Below are positions 21,020-33,455 of a DNA stretch of 64,000 nt, in pieces (within the stretch, counting starts at the first letter, position 1; each line of letters opens with the position of its first letter). A program made the translations under genes and the position numbers. The stretch is from Microcebus murinus (Eukaryota > Chordata > Mammalia > Primates > Cheirogaleidae). Location of the stretch: assembly GCF_040939455.1 (NCBI RefSeq), contig NC_134119.1, positions 12,202,501 to 12,266,500 of the forward strand, given 5' to 3'. The notes beneath the pieces are model-generated. The model searched no databases and was not told the origin of the DNA. It worked only from the letters and a program-made list of their open reading frames with translations.

Positions 21020-22150
21020 GGAAATAGCACGTACACCAATCATAAGATTTTTCTAATTTACACTGATAGAAACCCAGGGAATATGTGTAGGGCTAGATTA
21101 TAAGAGTGCTGGACCCAGGAGGATGGCATTTTACATCGTATCAAGGTGAATTTATCGATATGGGTGCACGCACTAGGGCTTCTGAATTTAATGGTTAGCT
21201 CATGAAGCTGGAAGTGGCTCTGTTTACTTGGCTGGTAGCCACACTGGGTTGCTATGGCAGCCTTCACGTAACGAGGCTGGGACAGCAGAAAGTCCCTTGC
21301 ACGGTGTGAAGGAAGAAATCCAAAGGCTTGGGGAGATAGGGGTGCTGGAGTGACTTCACCATGAATGACAGTGACGTGCACAGTTCCTCCAACTCGGTGC
21401 TTTCCCCAAAGGGCCTGGCAGACACTGTTCACTAAGGCATTCAGAAGGGTGTCAGTGAGGGCACCCCTGCACCCCTGAAAAGCTCTGTGTGGCCGTTCTG
21501 AGTGGGCCAGGTATGGCGATGGAGATGCCAGGGAGATGCCAAGACACCAGTGAGGAGGAGGGCATGCGAGAGCATTTATACCCTAACTACAGATGGGTAC
21601 ACTCGCCATACTTGCCAGAAGAAGTGTAATTGGAATGTTTTGACCCTCGGGGAATCTTTCGGGATGTCTTATTCATCGTGGTGTCCTTAGACATGAACTA
21701 GCTGGGCAGTGTGCCAAGACGTTATTTGATCTACATGATAGGAAATCTCCAGATCTGGTGGCCAGAAGCCACCACAATGGGGAGTCATAGCCTCTTGCCT
21801 GATTTTTTTTTTTTTTTACATAATTGAGGTAACAAATGAAATTTTGACCCAAGTTCAAATCACAGTGGACCCTGTAGACCTGGGGATCCACTCTAGGGCC
21901 ATTTCCCAAGTTTCTTGGCAATGAGAAGGACTCAGAGAGTGAAATCAATTATAGTCGTAAAGCCCAAATGAAACCCCTGCATTTCCCTCCTAACCAGGAT
22001 AGCATTTTGGGGTGAATTGCAGAGATTCGTGCCATTCTCAAAGACCAGAAAGATGCCGAGGTGATGAATCCAATTGTATCCCCATTTAACTTGCCGGCCA
22101 CACAGAGGCAGATGGCTCTTGGCGAATGCCTGTGGGTTACCAGAAACCTA
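21020..22150. other. Intergenic DNA, no gene recognised
   Basis: A 124-codon minus-strand frame covers 21058-21432, but it has no recognisable domain, no splice context and no conserved start. A T run at 21801-21815 may be a decayed retroposon tail. I assign nothing else here. Confidence 0.45.
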
Positions 22151-22667
22151 ATTAGGTGGTGCAGTCACCTGCAGCCTCTAGTCTAGACTCGTTACCTGTG
22201 TTTAAGCAAATCAACAACCCCCCGACACTTCAAATGCAGCTATTGACCTGGTGGGTGCTTTATTTTTTTTCTAGATCAATTAGTAAGGACTACAAGAAGC
22301 AGTTCACGTTCACCGGTCAGAGCCAGCAGTGCACATTCACAGTCTTGCTAGCTCCTCTGCTTTTGGCCACAGTATGGCCTTTGGAGATTCTTGATCATCC
22401 CTTCGTTGTATAAAACATTACTCTGGTCCACACATTGGATATTTTGCTGTTTAAACCAGAGGAGCAAAAAGTAGCAAGTATATTAAATACCTTATTTATT
22501 AGTAAGACAAATGTGAACCATAATCATGGTTCCAATATCTGTACAAGTAAGGGTCCAGTCGGACAACATAACCATACCAGTTATTATAACAACAAAAATG
22601 TGCCTTTGTGTGTGTGCATAAATGTTGACTAGGTATTGAAGAGTTGCAATTCCAAGAGAGAACACTA

Positions 22668-22892
22668 AGGCAGGGGTTGGCAAACTGTTGTCCATGGGTG
22701 GGCTGATGGTTTTTGTAAATAAAGTTTTATTGGACCATAGCCATGCCCATTTGTCTATACAAATTGTTTAAGACTCCTGTCGTATGCAGGGCGGAGGTGA
22801 GTAGTTGCAGCAGAGGTCCCATGGCTTGCAAGACTAAAGTGTTTACTGTGTGTCCCTTTAAGAATAAACTTGGGGGATCCCTGCACTAAGAT
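22668..22892. mobile_element. hAT-Charlie DNA transposon remnant
   Basis: It starts CAGGGGTTGGCAAACTGTTG, the Charlie-type inverted terminus. It continues with TTTTTGTAAATAAAGTTTTA and TTGGACCATAGCCATGCCCA, and ends GGGGGATCCCTGCACTAAGA. The internal part matches common hAT-Charlie sequence, and it is too short to encode transposase. Confidence 0.8.
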
Positions 22893-23385
22893 ATCACAGA
22901 GGTAGAAGCTAGACTGTGCACAATAAAATGGTCAGGCTGAGAATCATCTGGCACTGGCTGGGTAATGATGCTGGTGTGTCTGAGGGCACTACCGTGACAC
23001 TGACAGGGAAACAAACACACAAAAAAACAAACAGGAAGAAACAGCAAAACCAGGGCAGGAAGCAGACAGGAGAGAGCAAGCCCCTTCCTCCTCCAGCCTA
23101 GGGTCTTCCTCTAGTGTCTCCTATTGGCAAAGCCCAACGGGGAGTCGCTAGCAAAGCCAAAATGTGGTCTGCAGAGTCACTGCCCAATTACCACCAAGCA
23201 GCTGGGAGGAGGGTGGGTTTTCAGCCGGGAGACAAAGGCTTAAGAACTGGCAAAAGGAGCAAGGTATTTCTTTCCTATTCATCTCCAGGCGAAGGAGTTT
23301 AGAGATGGAAGACAGGATGTATATCAAATAGGGTTGTCTTGCTGACTGTCGATTCCATGGTAGGACTCAGTTTCTGCATCTGTAA

Positions 23386-23445
23386 AATGGTAATGGAAAT
23401 AATAATAATAGAAATGGTAATAATAATAACAATAACAATAACACA
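23386..23445. repeat. AT-rich (AAT)n/(AAC)n microsatellite
   Basis: AATAATAATAATAG and AATAATAATAACAATAACAA runs are interrupted by single changes. Confidence 0.85.
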
Positions 23446-23724
23446 TTTGTTAATGAATCTATTTGGCTGTCTTCAGCCTCGACAACCAACATTAGAACCC
23501 AGCAATCCCATGGCTGGTGACTGGCCGGGGTCTGAGCTGGCCCAGGCAGCAGCTTCCTTCCCTGGCCTGTTCCTTCTTGGCCCCCTGAGGTCAGTGGCCA
23601 TCTCAGTGTCCACCATTTCCCTGGAGCATGGGCCAGGGCCTGGCACACACAGAAGGTGCCCAACAAAGATTCCATCCGGGACTGCATTTAACCCTCAACC
23701 ACCTAATTTGTTTTTTTTTTTTTT

Positions 23725-23840
23725 TTAAGGAAACTAAACTCCAGAAGGGTTAAGTCATCTGCTCAAGGTCACAAAGCAAGGAATGTGCCCAGCTGAGCTT
23801 CAGAGCCAGCTCTCTCTCACTGTGTCCTTGCTACAACCCT
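23725..23840 (-). repeat. MIR SINE fragment
   Basis: AAGGGTTAAGTCATCTGCTC then AAGGTCACAAAGCAAGGAAT is a reverse-complement MIR core. A T run at 23708-23726 lies immediately upstream. Confidence 0.8.
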
Positions 23841-24704
23841 GGGCGTTCTGCTTTCCTGCCTCGCCTGCCGGGGTCTTCCTTGAGGCCAGTTTACTCCAGT
23901 TCGGGGAGGACCAGCCCCACCCAACAGCACAAGAGTTTGCTTGAGACAGAAATCCACTACCCTCTTCATTTTGATAACTGCACAAAGGGTATAAACCCAG
24001 CGTATGTATGTGATCATCAGCCTCATTTTTCCCCCTAAGAGGCAAATTTATGGGCTATCTATGTTCAGGGGGTCATTATTTCCCAATAGTTTATAGAATC
24101 AAAACTGCTTTATTTTCCCCCAATAAATCTAATTTCTACGGACTGGCAGACAGAGCAGTGCATTTCCTGGTGTGGAGAGGCTGTGAATCATTCTTGTGCT
24201 TTAGGACACTTGGGGAGATTAAGGTTTTGCATAATGCAAATCAGGAGGAGAAGATGTTTGCTCTGCCTCGCTGTGGATGCAATTAGAGCAATGAACACCA
24301 GGAGAAATTCATTTTCCTGGGACAGAGAAAGGTCAACTTGGTATGCAAAAGAGCACAGTTATTGGCGACACAGGAGCCTGGAATATAGCTAGCAAAGCAC
24401 CCAGTGATGGTTTGATTTGCAGCTTTAAAGAATTTAAGGATGAATAAAACATTGAATTAATTTCCAAAGAACTGTTGTCAAATGGCATAAGATCTAAGCA
24501 CAGCTGGGGCTGGGGGGAGGTGAGGAAGTCAAGACTGTACCTATGATACCCCTTCCCCGGGCCCTGGGTTTTGAATCTTTCATTCTCCCTGGAATTTTCT
24601 CCCACCAACATCCTACTTCTCCTAATCCCATTAGTGCCAATTTATGTCTCCTCTTCCTTTTTGCTTACCCCAGCCCACCTACCCAGCTCCTTTGGCCTCT
24701 AATC

Positions 24705-24965
24705 CACTCATTCATTCCCTAAATATTTACTGACCATCTACTTTGTGCCAGGCACTGAGTGTTCTTGGAGCACGGGATAGAACAGCCAGTACAACAGATC
24801 AAAATCCCTGCCCTCTGGGGGCTCACGTTCTCATGGGGAGTGAGAGACAATGAAGAAAATACAGAAGTTGTTAGCGTGTTAGGAGATGCCAGGTGCTACG
24901 GGGAAAGGAAGCTGAGAGGGCAGGGGTTGTGCAGAGGGTAGGAAATGCCAGGAGGTGGGGATGGC
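24705..24965 (-). repeat. L2 LINE 3' end, antisense
   Basis: ATTCATTCCCTAAATATTTA, TTTGTGCCAGGCACTGAGTG, AATCCCTGCCCTCTGGGGGC and GTTAGGAGATGCCAGGTGCT are successive antisense L2 blocks. Confidence 0.9.
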
Positions 24966-25164
24966 CAGCAGTTTTAGACAGGGTGGGCAGGGAGGGCCCG
25001 AGACGGTGACGTTTATACGGAGACCAGGAGGAGGGGCGGAGGAGGCATGAGCCGGGTCTGGGGATGGGGTGTGCCTGGGTGTTTGAGGAACGGCAAAGGC
25101 TGCTGGGCTGGAGTGAGTCTGGTAGGTGGGAGACAAGTCCAGAAGAGCAGGGCCAAGGTCACAG

Positions 25165-25350
25165 AGAGCCCATTCATTCATTTGCCAAATTCATTCATTC
25201 ATTCATTCAACAAATACTTTTAAAGCCTTCCTGTGAGCCGGAAGCTGCTGTTCTAGACACTGGGACAAGCAAGGTCCCTGCTCCCATGGGCTCACATTCT
25301 GCTGAGAAAATAGAGAATAAGCAAATAATCAAATAATTATCATCACATTA
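25165..25350 (-). repeat. L2 LINE 3' tail with (TTCA)n
   Basis: ATTCATTCATTCATTCAACA followed by AATACTTTTAAAGCC and TGTTCTAGACACTGGGACAA is the antisense L2 terminus with an expanded TTCA run. Confidence 0.88.
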
Positions 25351-25419
25351 ATCCTCCGACACCCTTGAGTGGGCTGTTGGTGTCCCCGCCTGTCTGAGTG
25401 GGGAGGCCCCCTCAGCATT

Positions 25420-25472
25420 GGTTGAATAAATGAATGAATGAATGAATGAATGAAGGGATGAACGAATAAAGG
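25420..25472 (+). repeat. (TGAA)n, L2 tail in sense orientation
   Basis: GGTTGAATAAATGAATGAAT and further TGAA units end in AACGAATAAAGG. This is the mirror orientation of the TTCA run at 25165, so the two form an inverted repeat about 230 bp apart. Confidence 0.85.
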
Positions 25473-25539
25473 AACAAGCAGTGAGGCGAGACTCCACTCG
25501 TGTTCCCGGAGAGCAGGGGGCCTTGTTTGGGTGCGGAGG

Positions 25540-26620
25540 AGGCACCTGGGAAGGGCGTGGCGGCAGCTGCCCCCTTTAGGGGCCTCCACTCGGTCCCAGC
25601 AGCGAAGCCCTGCCCTGCTCCTCTCCACGGGTCTGGCCGTCACTTTCAAATGGAAGCCGCTCGGCTCACCCGGCCGCTGGACACGCAGCCCTGCTGCTCC
25701 CATCGTGTGGCGGGGGAGGGGAGAGAACAGCTGCAGGTCAGCGGAGGGCAGGGCTGCGGGGACAGGGGCTGTGGGACCAAGAGGCGCCATCACAGGCCGT
25801 TTGTCCAGGAGCGGCTCCAGCCCCCAGCGTGGACGTGGCCTTGTGTCCGCACTGCCCAGAGCGGCCGGCGTGGTGGACATCTGCCCAGCTGTCTCTCCCG
25901 TCCCCGTGTGAAAGGCGGCAGGACGGGACACGGGCCTGGGGCCACCGTCTGCGCCTGGGAGCCGCACCGTGCTGGGAGCCGCGGGTCCCACCGACAGGGG
26001 CGGAGGGGCCCGGGCCGGGCAGAGCCTCTGGAGGAAGGGGGGGGGAGGAGGGCAACAGAAGGCGGCTTTCAGGGCTGGTTGTGCAGAGAGTGGACTCTGA
26101 CGGGCAGGGCTGCCGTGGGCAGCTGTCACCATGCAGGGAAGAGATCGTGGCGGGAAGAGACTGAGGCCTCTTGTCCCTTTCCGCAGGACGCTGTGCACGG
26201 GGCAGGCTCCCTGCTGGGTCCAGCGGTGCCGGGTCAGGACGCCCCCACCTGCTGCAGACACCCTCGGCAGCTGCATGGAGGCCGGTGTGACGGCTGCTGT
26301 CAGCGCTGCCCGCGGGGTCCTCCTCCTCGTGTCCATGGAGACCTGGCGGCGCCTGTGTGCGCAGCTGCAGGGTGGGGAGGAGGCGGCTGTCGGAGGGCCG
26401 CGCTGCCCACACGGAGCACCTGCGGGGTCGTCCCTGCCTGGACACGTGCTCGCGGCCTTCGGACGTGACAAGGGGGGGGACGATTCGCTGGGCCCAGCAG
26501 GGCGCCCTATTGAGCCCACCTGCTGGGGACGGACCCGAGATGCTGCCCAGTGTTCCTGCTCCAGAGCCGCATCCACCCCCGCCCGCCCGGCGCGCTCAGA
26601 GGGGACGCGCAGACACTGTT
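25540..26620. other. CpG-rich island-like segment, gene not identified
   Basis: About 1.1 kb are dense in CpG; in the stretch 25861-26040 I count roughly 18 CpG in 180 bp. Large overlapping open frames exist on both strands (415 codons minus, 322 codons plus), as expected for stop-poor GC-rich DNA. I see no credible splice sites, known motif or start context that would make either a gene. It could be an orphan CpG island or the promoter of an unannotated RNA. Confidence 0.5.
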
Positions 26621-26621
26621 T

Positions 26622-26678
26622 GTAATTAAAACGTAATTCAATTATCCGCGGAAACGGGTTTCCGAATTAACATTGGAG
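26622..26678. other. AT-rich unique block at the island edge
   Basis: TAATTAAAACGTAATTCAAT and GGAAACGGGTTTCCGAATTA contain homeodomain-type TAATT cores and the short palindrome GGAAACnnGTTTCC. It contrasts sharply with its GC-rich flanks. Confidence 0.35.
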
Positions 26679-27068
26679 TGAATCCTAGCTGTGCCGTGCG
26701 GTGTCTTTTCTCCCCGCTCGTCAGACGTCGGGACGGGAGGGGGAGGGCGCAGGGGACAACGGCCCTGCCCGGGCAGCTGTCACCAGCCCTCCACAGCCAG
26801 GGAAACGCAGCCCAGGACACCCCAGACCAGAGCGGCCCAGGGCCCTGGGGAGACGGGGAGCAGAGTTACAAAGGCCGAAGCCAGGCTGCAGGGACGGAGC
26901 CCTGGCCAGCTGTGTGGCAGCTGTGTGTCCTCAGGCGAGTGACTGAGCCCCTCTGGGCCGCGTGTGGAAAAGGACCGTGATGGTGCCCCTCCGCGGGCTG
27001 TTGGGAGAATTCAGTGTCCCCCTCTGGGTCTTCATGAACATGTAACTTCTGAGTGAGGCCGTCCCTGA

Positions 27069-28037
<969 letters not shown>

Positions 28038-28749
28038 TGAGCCTGGCCCATGTGGCCACAGCCTCAGCAGAGGGAGGTCTGGGATGCAGGGTGGCCTGGG
28101 GACGGTGCCCCAGGGGGGGGTCGTTAGGAAGGTGAAGTGAGCGCTGAGAGCAGAGAGCTCAGCGCAGGCGGGACAGGTGGGTTTGGGCTGAATCTAATCA
28201 GCAGGGAGGCCACTGGGGCCAGAGCAGGAGGGGCTGGAGGGGCTGAGGCCAGAGCCAGGACAGGCGGCTCCTGCGGGGCCTCCAGGGCTCTGTCAGTCCC
28301 CGAGTGACTGCAGCTCCTGATCTCACCTGCCATAGGTGGAGAGTAAGGTCGCCAGCTTTGGGCGCCCAGATGGTGGCAGAGCAGAACCCGGTCCTGACTT
28401 GCCCTGGGGCATCTCCTTCCTGTGCCCCACAGCCCTCCCCGCCTCCTGCAGCCTCCGGGCTGCTCTGCCCCGCCTTGGGAGGACGGTCCGGGACCGGGGT
28501 CTCGGAGGTCACAGAGGTCCTGCAGGAAGCCAGGGCAGCTCGAGGCCCCATCGACCAAGGGACTGATCAATACCTTGTCAGCTGAAGCTTCCCGGCAGGG
28601 GACCGGTTCCCAGAACCCGGCTTTTAGGACCAGGGCTGTGCTTGGCAGGGACCTGGGGACCCGGCTTCCTGGACGTCCTGGCTGGCGGGTGGACACCGGC
28701 CCCTCTCGTGGTTCTGACCGACGCCTCCTCAGCCGGAGCAGGCGGCGTG

Positions 28750-28842
28750 GCCCTGCAGGCCGGTGAGGACGGGCTCTGCAGGCGGGTGGGGACGGGCTCT
28801 GCAGGCGGGTGGGGACGGGCTCTGCAGGCGAGTGAGGACATG
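28750..28842 (+). repeat. Short minisatellite, about 4 units of 23 bp
   Basis: GGGCTCTGCAGGCGGGTGGG followed by GAC repeats head-to-tail. The outer units are degenerate (GCCGGTGAGGAC first, GCGAGTGAGGAC last). Confidence 0.88.
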
Positions 28843-29544
28843 CCAGGGCAGGGCGCGGCGGGAGCACTGGGCGGGACCGGTGTCGTCCTTACTTCCCCGT
28901 TGTCGGGTGTGCTGACCGTGCCGGCCCTTGCACACGCCTGTGGGCTGGATTCGCGTAGAGGACGCCGGCTGAGACCCCCACAGTGGCCCCCACAGACGTC
29001 TGTTGAGGGGAGGGGAAGCTGAGCTGGGGAGGCCTCACGGAGCATCGTGGGCCCCAGCAGCTGCCAAGGGGCGGGTTTCCCAGGCCCCGGGTATTTTCCG
29101 TCCCTTGTCCTCTCCCCTCTCACTGCCCTCCCCCCCCTCTGATCAGCCCCAAGGGACACTGGAGTCCCTGGAGGGCGGGATTATGGTGCCTGGCAGACAC
29201 AGACGGGCTGAGACTCACCCAGCAGCTGCCGGCCCCTGCGGGGTGGGGCTGCTCCAGCTCCTGCCCGGGGAGTCGGGGGGCGCAGCCTCCGGATCCCACC
29301 CCGGCACAGGCCGAGCTGGGGCAGTGTGAGCTCACCCCCGGGTGGGCTGTGCTGGGTGCTGGGGACACAGGGCGGACACAGACTCTGTTCCCACCCTCGG
29401 GACATCCAGTCCTGCAACTGTGAGCACAATTGAGACTGTGGACTATGGGTCCTCACACCCGATGAGCAGGAAATACACCATGCCTCCTCCCCCCAAGTCA
29501 AATTTCTTATTCTAAGCCACCATGCCACTGGAGGTGAGGGAGTT

Positions 29545-30155
29545 TTATGGTTTTATGGTTATCTACATTTAGATCTACGATTCATTTTGAGTTAATTTTT
29601 GCACAAGGTGTGAGATTTAGGTTGAGGTTCATTTTTTTTTTCTGTATAGGTGACCAGCTATTTCAGCCCCATGTGTTAAGTATACTACCGTTCCCCATTG
29701 ATTTACTTTTCCGTACCTTCGTTAAAAATCAATTGGCCATATTTGTGTGGGTCTATTTCTAGACTCTTTGATCTATTTCATTGATCTGTGTGTGGATTCC
29801 TTCATTAATACCACACTGTCTTCATGCTATAGCTTTATTGTTAGTCTTAAAATGAACTAGTAATTCTTCTGATCTTACTGTTCTTTTTCAAAATTGTTTT
29901 AGCTATTCTGGTTCTTTTGCTTTTGCCTATACGTTTTAGAATTAGCTTATCTATATGTTTTAAAAATTCTGATGGCATTTTTGTTAATATTGTGTTAAAT
30001 CTGAAGATCAATTTGGAGAGAATTTACATATTTACTATTTAGTCTTCTAATAGATGAACATAGTATGTATTTCCATTTATTTAGGTTTTCTTTTATTTTT
30101 TAAAAAATATTTTTATGCCCACCACCCACTTTGATTTCTTTTCCTCCTCCTTTTT
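29545..30155 (-). mobile_element. Old L1 LINE, ORF2 region, antisense (part 1)
   Basis: This AT-rich block contains TTGATCTATTTCATTGATCT, TATAGCTTTATTGTTAGTCT and TAAATCTGAAGATCAATTTG. These are the antisense hallmarks of the L1 ORF2 3' half. Many changes make it non-coding, and it continues after the Alu at 30428. Confidence 0.85.
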
Positions 30156-30159
30156 CTTT

Positions 30160-30427
30160 TCTTTTTTTTTTTTTTTTGAGACAAGATCTCATGTGATTGC
30201 CCAGGCTAGAGTGCAGTGGCATCATCATAGCTCACTGCAACCTCAAACTCCTGGGCTCAAGTGATCTTCCTGCCTCAGTCTTCTAAGTAGCTAATCTTTA
30301 TATTTTTTGTAGAGACAGGGTCTCACTATATTGTTCAAGTTGGTCTCGAATTCCTGACCTCAAGTGATCCTCCTGCCTCCGCCTCCCAAAGTGCTAGGAT
30401 TAGAGATGAGAGCCACCATGCCTGGCT
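30160..30427 (-). mobile_element. Full-length old Alu dimer (AluJ-like), antisense
   Basis: The T tail is followed by GAGACAAGATCTCATGTGAT, ATCATAGCTCACTGCAACCT, TGTAGAGACAGGGTCTCACT and GCCTCCCAAAGTGCTAGGAT, so both arms are present. It is nested in the L1. CTTTGATTT occurs on both sides (about 30131 and 30429) as a probable imperfect target-site duplication. Confidence 0.93.
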
Positions 30428-30815
30428 TCTTTGATTTATTTCATCAGTGTTTTATAGTTTAAGGTATACAAATCCTGTACATGTTTATGTTATATATATT
30501 TAGTATTTCATTTAGAGAACTTTTGTAAATGGTATTAAAATTTTTTTTCTAATTGTACATCACTATTGGACAGAAATATGATTCATTTTTGTTTGTTGAT
30601 CTTGTTAATCTGTTAGTTCTAGGAGGGTATTTTTTGTTTTCATTAGATTCCTTGGGATTATATATATAGACAGTCATGTTGAATGCAAATAGGGACAGTT
30701 TTATTTCTTCTTTTCCAATCTGTTTGCTTTCACATGATGTTTTTAAAAATTGCATTTTTTTGGCCAGTATTTAAAAAAACAACAGGTTATTTCACATTAA
30801 AAAAAAACAAACAAA
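30428..30815 (-). mobile_element. Old L1 LINE, antisense (part 2)
   Basis: The L1 resumes with CAGTGTTTTATAGTTTAAGG, GTTGATCTTGTTAATCTGTT and TAGATTCCTTGGGATTATAT, antisense ORF2. AT content falls abruptly after about 30835. Confidence 0.8.
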
Positions 30816-31354
30816 AAACCCCCGGCTACTTTAAAAACTGAAGAAGTAAGCTGCACAGGGTCTACCTTCCATCACAGAACGCCTGGGCAGAGCTGGGCAG
30901 TGGCCACCCCCATACGTGGGGCACAGACTCTCCTACGCCTCCCCCAGCCATTCGCCCACTTAGGTCGCCTGCCAACCTCTTCAGGTGTCTGCCTTTGTAA
31001 TCGCTGCCCTGGCTGGCAGGTCTTGGAGGACGGCAGAGAGTGCCCGCCCTCCGTCCCCCGCCCCGGCTGCAAAAACTATGGGGTAATTTCCAGCTGCCCC
31101 AGGTGCCCTGAAGCAGCAGGGTTGGCAGGAAGGGCCATCGAACAGGTACACGGAGCATCCCCATGTCAGCCGCCTCAGCTGAGACCCATGGTCCGGGCTG
31201 AAGGATGGATGTTCCAGCAAGTGCCAGCTCAGAGACACCATGTTGGTTCCCATTGTCACCTGGTATCAGGTAAAGCATCAGAACAAGGAAAGCATCAGCC
31301 CTAGACTGTCTGACGTCATGTTGCCGCCATCCGTGCAGAACAGGGACTCAAATA

Positions 31355-31592
31355 GAAATAACAGCCAGCCCTGCAGGCACTGGTCTAAGTACTCTTATGG
31401 GAAAATGTTTTTAATCTTCTCAGCCACACTATAAATTCTATTATCTCCCCTTTCGTGGATGAGGAAACCGAGGCACAGGGTGTTCAAGTAAACTTGGCCA
31501 TAGTCACACTGCTGGGAGGAAGTGGATGCAAACTAGGCATTCTGGATCCAGAATCTGGGTTTTAACCAGCTTACTCTAAGGCCACCATGATT
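31355..31592 (-). repeat. MIR SINE
   Basis: AACAGCCAGCCCTGCAGGCA at the left, then GTGGATGAGGAAACCGAGGC and TGGCCATAGTCACACTGCTG, give a nearly complete reverse MIR. Confidence 0.88.
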
Positions 31593-31654
31593 ATGTGAAA
31601 TTTTGCAACAAAAGTTGCACCCCACTCCCCCTCCCCGCACCCGTTTGCTTTTAC

Positions 31655-31960
31655 ACATTGACCAGGTGGCTTCAGGCATGGCTGTATCCAGGGGCTCACT
31701 GAGGTGCCGCCTCTCCCTCTCTCAGCCCTGCTTCCCCCCGTGTTGGTGGTGTTCTCAGACAGGCTCTTTGGGTGGTGGCAAGGAGGGTCCCCAGCAGCCA
31801 GTTGCCATCCGCTGACTTAGCATCCTCAGCGGGAACAGGGCTCTCTTGCCGGCGAGGCTGGCAAAGCCCCAGGGATGGTGCTCATTGGCTCTGATTGGGC
31901 CACGTGGACCTTCCTGGCCAGGCCCAGGTCACGTGACAGCCCAGGTCACATGACAGCCCT
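31655..31960. repeat. Ancient interspersed repeat, family unnamed
   Basis: GGCTTCAGGCATGGCTGTAT, CCAGGGGCTCACTGAGG and TCATTGGCTCTGATTGGGCC, then CACGTGG, are shared in order with 40530-40850. This indicates the same old mammalian repeat family, which I cannot name securely. It carries two ATTGG boxes and an E-box. Confidence 0.55.
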
Positions 31961-32261
31961 GTGCAGAGGAGGGGGTTCGACCACATGCACTGAGAGTGTG
32001 GGGGAGCTTCCACTGTGACCCCAGGTCCCGGGTCACGGTGCAAGCGGCAAGGTCTGCGCCCATGGCAGCGGCATCGGGTCCCCAGGGACTGGCCCTGCCA
32101 GGGACGCTGTGTCGCTATTGCCTGTGTAGCCTCCAAGCCTGCCTCTCTGGTCCTCCCAGAGGTTCCAGACCCCCTGGTTGCCCTGTAGCCCTTTCCCTTC
32201 TCTGCTCAGACCAGCCCGAGTGGTCGCTGGTTTGTGAGAAGAGCTCTGACACTCCGTGGTG

Positions 32262-32345
32262 CTCACGGCCTCATTTTACAGATGCGACTCCCAGGGTCAC
32301 ACAGCCCAGGAGTGGTGGAGGCAGCATTCGAACACGGGATTCAGG
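32262..32345 (-). repeat. MIR SINE fragment
   Basis: CCTCATTTTACAGATGCGAC, AGGGTCACACAGCCCAGGAG and AGCATTCGAACACGGGATTC match the reverse MIR. Confidence 0.85.
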
Positions 32346-32349
32346 AAGG

Positions 32350-33350
32350 CGGCGTGTGCCCCTCTCTGCACTGTAGCAGGGTCCTTCCTGCAGGGCCGGC
32401 CCCGGGACTGGGCTGGTGCCCCTGGCTCGGTGGCCCTGCAGGGAGGAGCCGGGGCCCAGCTGTGGTCCCTCTGTGGGCGGGGGGAGTCTGGCTCTGCCCC
32501 GGGAACTTGACTTTAGGGCAGGGTGGGTGCGAAGGGGACTCTAAGGAGCCGTTGATTTTCAGCAGGAAGCTGCTCTCGCCCAGCGCATTTCCTCCTAATG
32601 GACCGGAAATAAAGTGTGAGAACAAACGGCCGTCCTGGCGCGGGCCACCCTGGGCGCCTCCCTCACGCTGCCGTCTGCTCCTTCCGAGGCCTGACATGGC
32701 CTTTATGTGGGGGTGGCCCGGGCGAGAGAGGCTCTTGGTCACGTTCCAGCTCTGACCCCCTCCCCGTCTGGCGGCCTCCGAATCCCCCACTTGCTCGGGT
32801 GCTCGGGCCGTCCCTGCTCGGGACAGAGCTGTCACCCAGCGCTGAAGGCAAACCTGGGAGCCGCCTGGAGTCCCTCAGCGTGGTTTTCTGCTCTGACCCC
32901 CCAGGGCACGCCCGTCTGAGCACGCCTGCCCACTGTCGCCTCTCTCTGGACGACAAGAGACACCTCCACCACGGGACCTCTTCAGTCCCCTGTCCCCATG
33001 GCAGTGTGAGGACACTGTCAACATGTCAGTCGGATCTGGACTCCTCTCTGCTCACTGTCCCCATGGCTCCCGCCTAACTCCGCATAAGTGCCAAAGCCCC
33101 GGCCGTGGCCACATGTCTGTGCCACACGTCTTCCATCTGTCCCCATGTCCACCCTCCCACCTCCCCCTGCTCTGTGAGCCGGTGGCCCTCACCAGGGGGC
33201 TCCCTTTCTCTGGCTCTGGGTGTGTCCCCACTCCCAGTGGGGAGTCCCAGCAGGAGGCCAGCTGGAAGGGTTGGATTGGGGTGGGGACTTACTTGGCTCT
33301 TTTCATTTGGGGTCACCTTGGGCTGGCTGTACCCTGGCCTCTTTTTTATC
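32350..33350. other. Intergenic DNA, no gene recognised
   Basis: Ordinary GC-rich sequence with overlapping open frames of up to 173 codons on both strands. No exon borders or repeats are convincingly visible. Confidence 0.5.
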
Positions 33351-33359
33351 CTCCACTTC

Positions 33360-33455
33360 AGGAAGATCTTTCCTGCCCCAGGGCCTTTGCACTTGCTGCT
33401 CCCTCTGCCAGTACTGCTCCTTTCCTGGCTCTTCCCGTCATTCAGTAACCAGTGC
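33360..33455 (+). repeat. L2 LINE fragment
   Basis: CCCCAGGGCCTTTGCACTTG followed by CTGCTCCCTCTGCCAGTACT is the signature L2 block. It is truncated on both sides. Confidence 0.88.

Noticed and set aside
21058..21432. 124-codon minus-strand frame as a small gene or pseudogene
   Set aside because: No recognisable domain, no supporting context and a chance-length frame.
25329..26576. 415-codon minus and 322-codon plus frames in the CpG-rich segment
   Set aside because: They overlap each other, are rich in Pro/Ala/Arg/Gly and lack any motif. This is typical of GC-rich stop-poor DNA.
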